DNA from: Gammaproteobacteria bacterium
GTDB lineage: Bacteria > Pseudomonadota > Gammaproteobacteria > GCA-001735895
Assembly: GCA_027293245.1 (NCBI GenBank)
Contig: JAPUFZ010000282.1
Coordinates: 1-6,049, forward strand
DNA: 6,049 nucleotides
Direction of reading: 5' to 3'
The translations under genes were made by a program, and so were the position numbers. The notes under the pieces are model-generated. The model did no database searches, had not been told where the DNA came from, and was given only the letters and a program-made list of their open reading frames with translations. This document shows positions 1 to 6,049 of the stretch, one piece after another (within the stretch, counting starts at the first letter, position 1; each line of letters starts with the position of its first letter).

Positions 1-390
1 ATCGAAACCGACCCGGACGAGGTTGCGGTTGACCCGTATGGTGTCGACTCCCCCGACTTCGTTGTTGGTGAAGACTTTGCGCACATGTGGGTCTCGGCGT
101 TAGCGCATTGCCAGAAGCGTTTCGAAGGCCAGTTTGATTATTACAAGAACGAACCCTCGGGTGGCATCGGCTCATTTACCCCGGATAGCTATCCGGTGTT
201 CGATATGTTCCGCGAAAACTGTTACCTGATCGCCGATTCGAATCATGGCTACAAGATGCTCGGCGTCGGCAAACTGGTGGCCGAGGAAATCTGCGGAACG
301 CAGAGTTCACTGCTTGAACCCTTCCGCTTCTCACGCTATGCAGAAGGCAGGCTGCATCCGGTATCCAGTAGCCCGTTCCCCTGGAGCTAG
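1..390 (+). CDS. FAD-dependent oxidoreductase, DAO family (C-terminal fragment)
   Basis: Only the last 129 residues are present. The frame is open from base 1, so the start and the N-terminal dinucleotide-binding domain lie outside the window. What is visible fits the C-terminal part of D-amino-acid/glycine/sarcosine oxidase-like flavoproteins. There is a GGIGSFTPDSYPVF stretch (about residues 55-68), matching the family pattern of a glycine-rich turn followed by T-x-D-x-x-P. It is followed by an NHGYKMLGVGKLVAEEI stretch (about 82-98), where the family has the HG...G segment contacting the flavin and a closing helix. The tail ends in an HPVSSSPFPWS motif, which I recall from proteobacterial members of this group. 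The family oxidises C-N bonds of small amines with FAD, but the substrate cannot be read from this fragment. The Met at 85 is internal, not the start. A terminator follows the stop. Confidence 0.82.
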   Translation: METDPDEVAVDPYGVDSPDFVVGEDFAHMWVSALAHCQKRFEGQFDYYKNEPSGGIGSFTPDSYPVFDMFRENCYLIADSNHGYKMLGVGKLVAEEICGTQSSLLEPFRFSRYAEGRLHPVSSSPFPWS

Positions 391-411
391 CCGGGTTTTC
401 TCCTCCGGTTG

Positions 412-448
412 CCAGTGCTCGAATCACGTTCCTGCACTGGTTTTTTTT
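412..448 (+). terminator. Rho-independent terminator after the DAO-family gene
   Basis: CCAGTGC (412-418) pairs perfectly with GCACTGG (434-440), giving a 7-bp stem with a 15-nt loop. Eight consecutive T residues (441-448) follow immediately. The element begins 22 nt after the upstream stop codon and points in the same direction. The loop is longer than typical, but the stem and T-tract together are convincing. It suggests that the following GMC gene has its own promoter or depends on read-through. Confidence 0.8.
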
Positions 449-494
449 GCCGCTAAATTAGGCTAAGCTGCAGGTTAAAGGGCAAAACATGGGC

Positions 495-506
495 AGAGGT
501 TTTGAC
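495..506 (+). promoter_or_regulatory. Ribosome binding site favouring the ATG at 507
   Basis: AGAGG (495-499) lies 7 nt upstream of the ATG at 507, a good Shine-Dalgarno match and spacing. An in-frame ATG at 489 also has a purine-rich AAAGGG (477-482) six bases upstream, so it remains possible. The 507 start puts the first beta strand and FAD motif at the distance from the N-terminus usual for BetA-like proteins. Confidence 0.5.
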
Positions 507-2162
507 ATGAATCAAAGTTATGACTACATCATAGTCGGTGCCGGTTCAGCCGGTTGCGTGTTGGCTAATCGATTGACTGAAGATGCGTCCGTATCGGTGC
601 TTTTACTGGAATTCGGCGGCAGCGACAAAAGCATATTCATTCAGATGCCGACCGCCTTATCCATCCCGATGAATATGGACAAATTCAACTGGGCTTACGA
701 ATCTCAACCCGAACCTTACCTCGACAATCGGCGTATGCATTGTCCGCGCGGCAAGGTACTGGGTGGTTCTTCGTCGATCAACGGCATGGTTTACGTCCGT
801 GGTCACGCGCTGGATTACGATGAATGGGCGGCGAGTGGCGCCAGGCACTGGGACTATCAACATTGCCTGCCCTATTTCAAAAAGGCAGATGACTGGGCTT
901 TTGCCAGCGACGAGTATCGATCTAAAGGTGGACCGCTTTCGGTCAATAATGGCAACAACATGCAAAACCCGTTGTACCGGGCATTTATCGAAGCGGGGGC
1001 AGAGGCCGGTTACATGAAAACCGATGACTATAACGGTCGTCAGCAGGAAGGGTTTGGGCCGATGCAAATGACCGTAAAAAATGGCGTACGCTGGTCGACC
1101 GCCAATGCCTACCTGAAACCGGCTCGCGCGCGGCCCAATTTGCAGGTAATAACCGGTGCTTTGACACAACGCATCTTACTCGAAGGCAAAAAAGCCATTG
1201 GGGTTGAATACCTCAAAGCTGGAAACCTGCACTCTGTTACTGCGAATAAAGAGTTGATTTTGAGTGCCGGATCGGTCGCGTCGCCGCATTTGCTGCAATT
1301 GTCGGGCATCGGTCCGGCCCGGGTATTGAGTAATGCCGGCATCGAGGTAAAACACGATTTGCCCGGAGTCGGTGAAAACCTGCAGGACCACCTGGAGTTT
1401 TATTTTCAGTTTCGTTGCAAGCAACCCATCACGCTGAATGGAAAACTGGATTTATGGAGCAAGTTTTTGATTGGGTCACGCTGGTTTTTCACCAGGAAAG
1501 GCCTGGGTGCGACCAACCACTTCGAGTCCTGCGCATTTATTCGTTCTAAAGCGGGCATCGAGTGGCCGGATATCCAATATCACTTTTTACCCGGGGCGAT
1601 GCGCTACGATGGCAATGCCGCGTTCGACGGTCATGGCTTCCAGGTCCATGTCGGACACAACAAACCGAAAAGCCGCGGTACCATCAGGGCGCTCAGCGCG
1701 TCGGTGAGTGATAAACCCGAAATCCGGTTTAACTATTTGCAACACCCAGACGATATCGAGGCTTTCCGTGCCTGCGTACGTCTGACCCGGGAAATCATCG
1801 CTCAACCCGCGATGGATCCCTATCGCGACACCGAGATTCAGCCGGGTGAAGCTATCCAGAGCGACGATGAAATAGACGCCTTTGTGCGCAGCTCAGTCGA
1901 GAGTGCCTATCACCCGTCCTGCACCTGCCGCATGGGAGAGGACCCAATGGCAGTGGTCGATTCAGAAACACGCGTGCACGGCATCGAATGTTTACGGGTA
2001 GTCGATTCATCGATATTTCCATCCATCCCGAATGGCAACCTGAATGCCCCGACCATTATGCTCGCCGAGCGCTCGGCAGACATTATCAAGGGCAAGGGCA
2101 TGCTAGAAGCTGCGAATGTAGCAGTAGGTATGGCTGACGATTGGCAAAACCAGCAACGCTAG
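507..2162 (+). CDS. GMC-family oxidoreductase, choline dehydrogenase (BetA)-like
   Basis: This 551-residue flavoprotein (557 if the ATG at 489 is used) belongs to the glucose-methanol-choline family, which oxidises alcohols with FAD. Numbered from the 507 start, the Rossmann FAD motif GAGSAG is at 11-16 and the ribose-binding Glu is about residue 35, in LLLEFGG; many relatives have Ala where this has Phe. GMC signature 1 spans about 80-107, with the [14 protein letters not shown] core, and signature 2 about 255-269 ([15 protein letters not shown]). The catalytic pair is His469, in [10 protein letters not shown], and Asn513, in GNLNAPTIM. They are 44 residues apart, as I recall for choline oxidase His466/Asn510. 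The length matches BetA (about 550). No signal peptide is apparent, so it is probably cytoplasmic or membrane-associated. BetA-like proteins include choline dehydrogenases and many alcohol dehydrogenases of other specificity. No betB, betI or choline transporter is nearby, so choline is only one possibility. Confidence 0.93.
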   Translation: MNQSYDYIIVGAGSAGCVLANRLTEDASVSVLLLEFGGSDKSIFIQMPTALSIPMNMDKFNWAYESQPEPYLDNRRMHCPRGKVLGGSSSINGMVYVRGHALDYDEWAASGARHWDYQHCLPYFKKADDWAFASDEYRSKGGPLSVNNGNNMQNPLYRAFIEAGAEAGYMKTDDYNGRQQEGFGPMQMTVKNGVRWSTANAYLKPARARPNLQVITGALTQRILLEGKKAIGVEYLKAGNLHSVTANKELILSAGSVASPHLLQLSGIGPARVLSNAGIEVKHDLPGVGENLQDHLEFYFQFRCKQPITLNGKLDLWSKFLIGSRWFFTRKGLGATNHFESCAFIRSKAGIEWPDIQYHFLPGAMRYDGNAAFDGHGFQVHVGHNKPKSRGTIRALSASVSDKPEIRFNYLQHPDDIEAFRACVRLTREIIAQPAMDPYRDTEIQPGEAIQSDDEIDAFVRSSVESAYHPSCTCRMGEDPMAVVDSETRVHGIECLRVVDSSIFPSIPNGNLNAPTIMLAERSADIIKGKGMLEAANVAVGMADDWQNQQR

Positions 2163-2176
2163 CTGTATAAGATCTC

Positions 2177-2206
2177 CGTCATACCGGCTCGTGGGCCGGT
2201 ATGACG
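2177..2206. repeat. Perfect 12-bp inverted repeat (hairpin) in the convergent gap
   Basis: CGTCATACCGGC (2177-2188) is followed by a 6-nt spacer and its exact reverse complement (2195-2206). It starts 15 nt after the GMC stop codon, in the gap before the convergent fdhD. No T-tract flanks it on either strand, so it is not a classic intrinsic terminator. The sequence resembles the short dispersed palindromes of the CGTCATxCCGGC type that occur between genes in many proteobacteria. It could stabilise the 3' end of the GMC transcript or act as a shared 3' barrier for the two convergent genes. Only one copy is present in this window. Confidence 0.72.
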
Positions 2207-2318
2207 AAGCAGGGTTTGTTCGGGGCGGCACTTACGCACTCGCAAGGAATCAGCTACAAGGTATTGAAAGCCCTGGTGTGCGAGAAAACATATAGATAGC
2301 AATCTTTAAAACTACAAA

Positions 2319-3203
2319 TTAACCACCTGAAGAATCCTTGCGCGAGTGTGCCAACCGTGCTGCGGGCACGGCATCAAACTCGATGAACTCGTGTCCGTGA
2401 TAAACCAGGAAGTGGCGTCCCTTGGCGCGCGCGATTAGGGTCACGCCGACTTTTTGCGCTATTTCGAGGCCCATCCGGGTTATCCCGGAGCGCGATAGTA
2501 ATACCGGGATACCCATCAAGGCGACTTTAATGACCATTTCCGATGTCAGGCGCCCGGTGGTGTAAAACAGTTTGCCCTCGCCCCCCAGATCGTTTAGCCA
2601 CATGTAACCAGCGATGGCGTCGACCGCGTTATGCCGACCGACGTCTTCGATAAACTGTTCGATGCCGAGGTCTTCACTGCAAAGCGCACAGCCGTGTACC
2701 GCACCGGCATTTTTATACACCTCGTTGTATTCATTCAGGGTTTTTAACAGGTCATAAATAGCAGATTGCCTGAGCATCGGCTGCTGCATCGAAACCTTGT
2801 CGATTTCGTCCATCAGGTTACCGAACATGGTGCCCTGGCCGCAGCCGGTGGTGACGGTTTTGTGGCTGAGCATGTCGTCGAGATCTTCGACGCCAGTGTA
2901 CGTGGTGATGGCGACCGAATTAGTTTCCCAGTCGACCTGTATCGCCTTGATCGCCTCGATATCCTCGACCAGGCGCTGATTGTGTAACCAGCCCAGGATC
3001 AATAGCTCGGGGTGGTTGCCCAGTGTCATTAAGGTAACCACTTCGCGTTTGTCGAGGTAAATGGTAAGCGCGCGTTCGATTGCGATCGCGCCTTCGATGG
3101 CCTGGTTATATTCGTTATAGGAAATGACGCTGGCAGTGGCGTCGAGGCCAGCGTTGGTCAATTCCGGCAGGCGCCGCGATTGTTTACCAACGATGGAGGG
3201 CAT
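2319..3203 (-). CDS. fdhD: Formate dehydrogenase accessory sulfurtransferase FdhD
   Basis: FdhD takes sulfur from the cysteine desulfurase IscS and passes it to the bis-MGD molybdenum cofactor, a step needed for active formate dehydrogenase. The 294-residue length is close to E. coli FdhD (277). The strongest marker is EDVGRHNAVD at 186-195, followed by a family-typical C-terminal half: YTTGRLTSEMVIK (214-226), MGIPVLLSRSG (230-240) and VGVTLIARAKGRHFLVY (252-268). The cysteine loop reads TTGCGQG, with Cys121 present, but Gly124 occupies the place of the second Cys of the usual CxxC. A separate CxxC (C172, C175, in HGCALC) lies just before the VGRHNA motif. The ATG starts 4 nt after the moaA stop with no clear Shine-Dalgarno, so translation is probably coupled to moaA. 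No terminator with a T-tract is visible downstream. The family assignment is secure. Which molybdoenzyme it serves is not shown here. Confidence 0.93.
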   Translation of the reverse strand: MPSIVGKQSRRLPELTNAGLDATASVISYNEYNQAIEGAIAIERALTIYLDKREVVTLMTLGNHPELLILGWLHNQRLVEDIEAIKAIQVDWETNSVAITTYTGVEDLDDMLSHKTVTTGCGQGTMFGNLMDEIDKVSMQQPMLRQSAIYDLLKTLNEYNEVYKNAGAVHGCALCSEDLGIEQFIEDVGRHNAVDAIAGYMWLNDLGGEGKLFYTTGRLTSEMVIKVALMGIPVLLSRSGITRMGLEIAQKVGVTLIARAKGRHFLVYHGHEFIEFDAVPAARLAHSRKDSSGG

Positions 3204-3207
3204 GATT

Positions 3208-4233
3208 CTAGCCGCCAGTCAGATTCATGTGGCGTAAAAGAATGGTTTGCGAATTCAGATTAAAATCATGGCCTTTGGGTTTGATTTCCATCGAATCGAT
3301 AATCGCCTGTCGCAGTGCTTCATCGTCACCCGGGTTGGAGCGAATAACGCGGCGTAAATCCACCGAATGCTCCTGTCCTAGGCACAGCAATAAGCGACCT
3401 TCGGCAGTCACGCGTACGCGATTGCAGCTTTCACAAAAATTGTGGCTATGCGGCGAAATGAAGCCGACGTGGGTATTTGCGTGATCGGTGAGCGCGAAAT
3501 AACGAGTTGGTCCGGCAGTTTTCTTGGTCGCCGGTAGAATTTCGTAATGCTGGCGCAAGTCTTTGAGTATCTCGTCACTGGAGTAATAGGACGCAGCGCG
3601 ATCATGATGGGTGTTTTCACCGAGCGGCATTTCTTCGATAAAACTGATATCGATGCCCCGGTCTATGGCATAGCCGACCAGGTCGAACACTTCGTCATGG
3701 TTGTAGTTTTTCAAAACCACAGAGTTGAGTTTGATCTGATCGAAATCACAGGCGATTGCGGCATCGATGCCATCCAGTGTGCGCTTCAGTTCACCGACGC
3801 GGGTCATCTCTTGAAATCGATCGGTTTTCAGAGTATCGAGGCTGATATTGATGCGCGTGACACCAGCAGCTTTCAATTGTTTGGCGTATTTTTTTAACTG
3901 TGTGGCGTTGGTGGTCAGGGTTAGATCTTTTAACTCTTCGATCGCACCCAGGTGGTTGAATAACTGTAGAATATTTCTGCGCACCAGCGGTTCACCACCG
4001 GTGATACGGATCTTGTCGACACCGAGGCTAATAAATGCGCGGCCGACGCTTTCCATTTCTTCCAGGGTCAGCAACTGGGTACGCGGCACAAACTTCATTT
4101 TTTCCGGCATGCAGTAAACGCAGCGCAAATCGCAGCGATCAGTTACCGACAGGCGCACATAGTTAACGGTACGGCCAAAGCGGTCGACAAGTTGATTTTC
4201 CTGATTCCCAGGTGGTGCAGAAGTAGCTGACAT
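3208..4233 (-). CDS. moaA: GTP 3',8-cyclase MoaA (molybdenum cofactor biosynthesis)
   Basis: MoaA is a cytoplasmic radical-SAM enzyme. It converts GTP to 3',8-cyclo-7,8-dihydro-GTP, the first step of molybdopterin synthesis, working with MoaC. The 341 residues compare with 329 in E. coli; the extra length is mainly a short N-terminal extension before LVDRFGR. The radical-SAM cluster ligands are C34, C38 and C41 (CDLRCVYC), and the SAM-binding GGEP is at 79-82. The second [4Fe-4S] cluster, which binds GTP, is provided by C267, C270 and C284 in the CESCNRVRVTAEGRLLLC stretch. The protein ends in Gly-Gly (340-341), the conserved MoaA tail that reaches into the active site and is needed for activity. 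All key residues are intact. It is the first gene of an operon with fdhD, linking cofactor synthesis with cofactor sulfuration. No strong Shine-Dalgarno precedes the ATG, and no better in-frame start lies before the conserved core. Confidence 0.96.
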   Translation of the reverse strand: MSATSAPPGNQENQLVDRFGRTVNYVRLSVTDRCDLRCVYCMPEKMKFVPRTQLLTLEEMESVGRAFISLGVDKIRITGGEPLVRRNILQLFNHLGAIEELKDLTLTTNATQLKKYAKQLKAAGVTRINISLDTLKTDRFQEMTRVGELKRTLDGIDAAIACDFDQIKLNSVVLKNYNHDEVFDLVGYAIDRGIDISFIEEMPLGENTHHDRAASYYSSDEILKDLRQHYEILPATKKTAGPTRYFALTDHANTHVGFISPHSHNFCESCNRVRVTAEGRLLLCLGQEHSVDLRRVIRSNPGDDEALRQAIIDSMEIKPKGHDFNLNSQTILLRHMNLTGG

Positions 4234-4243
4234 AGTGCGACTG

Positions 4244-4270
4244 ATTCTATCATAAATGCAAGCTTTGCAA
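4244..4270 (-). promoter_or_regulatory. Possible promoter of the moaA-fdhD operon
   Basis: Read on the - strand, TTGCAA (4265-4270) could be a -35 box. TAGAAT (4244-4249) is a -10 candidate with a short 15-nt spacer. TATGAT (4249-4254) is a better -10 match, but has no good -35 at 17 nt. Either choice places the transcript start only about 4-10 nt before the moaA ATG, giving a nearly leaderless mRNA, which would agree with the missing Shine-Dalgarno. This is consensus matching by eye only. Confidence 0.3.
4257..4269. repeat. Short inverted repeat between moaA and the amidase gene
   Basis: TGCAA (4257-4261) and TTGCA (4265-4269) form a perfect 5-bp inverted repeat around a GCT spacer. It overlaps the putative moaA -35 box in the 131-nt divergent region, so a regulator bound here could affect moaA and perhaps the amidase gene. 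Five-base arms often occur by chance, so its role as an operator is uncertain. Confidence 0.25.
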
Positions 4271-4364
4271 ATTCACATTTTCTGTGGGGTTAAATCTGGC
4301 GGCATTTGGTCAAATCAACAAATGTGGTAAGGTTAATCTTCATGCGATAGTTTGGAATATTAAT

Positions 4365-5195
4365 ATGTCGACTTTTCGTACCGCCTGCATACAGAACACC
4401 GCGACGCGTGATATAGCCGCTAACATTACCTGGGTTTGTGAACGCATCGGTGAGGCGAGTGCCGCCGGGGCCGATTTTATTACCCTGCCGGAAACCGTTG
4501 GCCTGATGGAGCCGGTCAATGAACAGATTCCTGATAGTTGCTTCCATGAAGAGCGCGATGCCGGTGTGGCTGCTTTTCGGGCCACAGCTCGTGAATACGA
4601 GGTCTGGATTCTGGTCGGTTCGCAATTGATTAAAGATACCGGTGACCAAATTGTTAATCGCAGTATTTTGATCGACGCCCAGGGTGAAGTGGCAGCACGC
4701 TATGACAAGCTGCATCTGTTTGATATTGAGCTCGCGAATGGAGAATCTTATCGCGAGTCAGACGTTATATCGCCAGGGGCAAGGGCAGTGGTAGCGACCC
4801 TCCCCTGGGGTAAGCTTGGCATGACGATTTGTTATGATTTGCGCTTTGCTGCCTTGTATCGGGCATTGGCGCAATCCGGTGCGGAGTTCATTACCATTCC
4901 AGCGGCTTTTACCCAGACCACCGGCAAGGCCCACTGGCATACGCTGGTTCGCGCCAGGGCAATCGAAACCGGCAGCTATATTATCGCACCGAACCAGTGT
5001 GGCCTGCATGTCGACCAGCGCGCATCTTACGGATATTCGATGATTGTCGATCCCTGGGGTGAGGTACTGGCCGATGCCGGTCCTATGCCTGGCATCATCA
5101 TGGCCGAAATCGACCCATCAAAGGTCGAGGATGCGCGCAACCGGATTCCAGCCTTAAGCCATGATCGCCAAATAGTGGTCGAACACTACGATTGA
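4365..5195 (+). CDS. Nitrilase-superfamily amidase, Nit1-like (probable deaminated glutathione amidase)
   Basis: This cytoplasmic carbon-nitrogen hydrolase has 276 residues, the usual size for the Nit branch. The Glu-Lys-Cys catalytic triad is visible as E43 (LPETVGLM), K115 (RYDKLHLFD) and C156 (GMTICYDLRF). Further Nit-type blocks are the ESD-x-x-SPG segment (131-138), FTQTTGKAHWHTLVRARAIE (182-201), ASYGYSMIVDPWGE (220-233) and the IPALSHDR tail. These resemble Nit1 enzymes, which hydrolyse deaminated glutathione, a side product of transaminases, to 2-oxoglutarate and cysteinylglycine. Related omega-amidases (Nit2) are the main alternative. The ATG at 4365 is preferred over the in-frame ATG at 4284: the extra 27 residues do not fit the family, whose first strand begins here at FRTACIQ, and a weak GGAA lies 7 nt upstream. 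It is divergent from moaA, and its 3' end overlaps the convergent aminopeptidase gene by 10 nt. Confidence 0.9.
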   Translation: MSTFRTACIQNTATRDIAANITWVCERIGEASAAGADFITLPETVGLMEPVNEQIPDSCFHEERDAGVAAFRATAREYEVWILVGSQLIKDTGDQIVNRSILIDAQGEVAARYDKLHLFDIELANGESYRESDVISPGARAVVATLPWGKLGMTICYDLRFAALYRALAQSGAEFITIPAAFTQTTGKAHWHTLVRARAIETGSYIIAPNQCGLHVDQRASYGYSMIVDPWGEVLADAGPMPGIIMAEIDPSKVEDARNRIPALSHDRQIVVEHYD

Positions 5196-6049
5196 TCCGG
5201 GCAGTTATCATTACCACTCAGATTGCCTTCGGACCATAAGACCAGGCAGGCATCGCGTTCAGCCTTATCCATTTCACTAATGACCTCGACCGTGTCAAAA
5301 AAAGCGGAAAAATCGAAATTCCGGGCCTTCAGAATGGCCAGAAATGCCGGGATATGCGCATAGTAGGCTGCAACCGAACCGAGCTTGGCATTGTTCAATT
5401 CGCCCGCGAACCAGTTTTCATAACCGCCACGATAATTTAATCGCAACGCAAGCCTGGAATAGCTTTGCCTGGCGTCGGCAAATATGACCTGTTTTTGGTC
5501 GCGTTTGGTCTTCGCGCTGGTTCCGCCCCGGTAAAGTTCTGCGAGTCTCGCGCGTGTTGCTTCGATCAATTCGATCACCTCTTGCTGATATTCGATCCAG
5601 CGTTTGAATTCTTCCTGTTGTGAACTTCTATGCAAAGATCTCAGCCATAACCTGGTGCCTGCCTGTTGTACCGCGACCGCTAACGACTCGTTAAATTGAG
5701 TGTCGTTTTTGACAAAAATGCGTTGGTGGGTTAGCTCGTGAAATAGTAGACCCGCCAGGCGGTAGTCTGGCCAGTAGATAAAACTGCTCAATACCGGGTC
5801 GTCGAACCAGCCCAGTGTTGAATAAGCTGGGACATTACTGATATGAGTATCAAAATTTTGCGCCTTGAGTTGCCCGGCATACTCGGCCAGCAGGTTTTCA
5901 TCGTAATAACCGCGATAACCCGCACAGCCTGCAATCGGGTAACACCAGACATGCAGACTGGTTGAAAACTCCGGCGCGGCAAACAGGTTTTGCAAGGCAT
6001 AGGGTCGATCGAGCTGAACATATTTACTATAACTAGCCGATTCAGGTAA
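5186..6049 (-). CDS. Predicted zinc aminopeptidase, COG4324 type (N-terminus outside window)
   Basis: The frame is open to the right edge, so 287 C-terminal residues are visible and the start is missing. The in-frame TTG at 5995 is not the start, because upstream codons still encode family-like sequence (SYSKYVQLDRPYA). The metal site is HELTH at 104-108 of the visible part (H104, E105, H108). E121, in FNESLA, is the likely third zinc ligand. Just before it are YSTLGWFDDPVLSSF (about 77-91) and, earlier, WCYPIAGCAGYRGYYDE (about 35-51); both are hallmarks of this poorly characterised predicted aminopeptidase family (Pfam Aminopep as I recall it). The C-terminal half is rich in charged helical sequence (EFKRWIEYQQEVIELIEATR). 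Members are often predicted lipoproteins or secreted, but the N-terminus that would show this is not here. Peptidase activity is a family prediction. It converges on the amidase gene with a 10-nt overlap of the coding ends. Confidence 0.88.
   Translation of the reverse strand, partial: LPESASYSKYVQLDRPYALQNLFAAPEFSTSLHVWCYPIAGCAGYRGYYDENLLAEYAGQLKAQNFDTHISNVPAYSTLGWFDDPVLSSFIYWPDYRLAGLLFHELTHQRIFVKNDTQFNESLAVAVQQAGTRLWLRSLHRSSQQEEFKRWIEYQQEVIELIEATRARLAELYRGGTSAKTKRDQKQVIFADARQSYSRLALRLNYRGGYENWFAGELNNAKLGSVAAYYAHIPAFLAILKARNFDFSAFFDTVEVISEMDKAERDACLVLWSEGNLSGNDNCPDQS

Noticed and set aside
441..488. Possible promoter for the GMC gene between the terminator and its start (TTGCCG and TAAATT-like boxes).
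   Set aside because: No -35/-10 pair with acceptable spacing; matches are no better than chance.
657..1169. Minus-strand open frame of 170 codons opposite the GMC gene.
   Set aside because: It covers GMC signature 1 and adjacent conserved sequence on the other strand; its translation shows no recognisable domain.
2239..2284. CTCGCA / TGCGAG 6-bp inverted repeat with a 34-nt spacer downstream of fdhD, considered as its terminator.
   Set aside because: The stem is short, the loop is long and no T-tract follows on the minus strand.
4306..4350. Promoter boxes for the amidase gene (TTGGTC as -35, GATAGT as -10).
   Set aside because: Spacing is wrong for the better boxes; I could not support one specific promoter.
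4290..4715. Long minus-strand open frame (141 codons) opposite the amidase gene.
   Set aside because: No family resemblance, and it lies opposite a well-supported coding sequence; an antisense shadow.
5788..6021. Minus-strand reading frame of 77 codons overlapping the aminopeptidase gene.
   Set aside because: It lies in another frame over codons that clearly encode conserved aminopeptidase sequence, so it is a shadow frame.

Overview
The window looks like ordinary chromosomal DNA from a proteobacterium, most likely a gammaproteobacterium and possibly a marine or free-living one. This is inferred from the resemblance of the proteins to families I know, from compact gene packing, and from moderate base composition of roughly half G+C by eye. 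There are no tRNA or rRNA genes, insertion sequences, phage genes or CRISPR arrays.

Left part, + strand (1-2162): the C-terminal end of an FAD-dependent oxidoreductase of the DAO (glycine/sarcosine oxidase-like) family enters from the left edge and ends at 390. A rho-independent terminator (412-448) follows. Next is a complete GMC-family flavoprotein resembling choline dehydrogenase BetA, with both FAD signatures and the His/Asn catalytic pair. The two flavoenzymes are adjacent but separated by the terminator. They may both act on small amine or alcohol substrates, but no substrate can be read from the sequence.

Middle, - strand (2319-4233): moaA and fdhD form a two-gene operon with a 4-nt gap. 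MoaA is the radical-SAM enzyme that starts molybdenum cofactor synthesis. FdhD is the sulfurtransferase that prepares that cofactor for formate dehydrogenase. Together they supply a molybdoenzyme, probably a formate dehydrogenase encoded elsewhere. The FdhD here lacks the second cysteine of the usual CxxC loop and carries a separate CxxC further along. A perfect 12-bp hairpin lies in the convergent gap between the GMC gene and fdhD.

Right part (4234-6049): a nitrilase-superfamily amidase, closest in motifs to Nit1-type deaminated-glutathione amidase, is transcribed divergently from moaA. Its 3' end overlaps by 10 nt the end of a convergent gene for a predicted zinc aminopeptidase (COG4324 type). 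That gene is cut off by the right edge of the window.

I did not find a convincing undescribed system. The points most worth checking are the FdhD cysteine arrangement, the convergent-gap hairpin, and the shared control region between moaA and the amidase.
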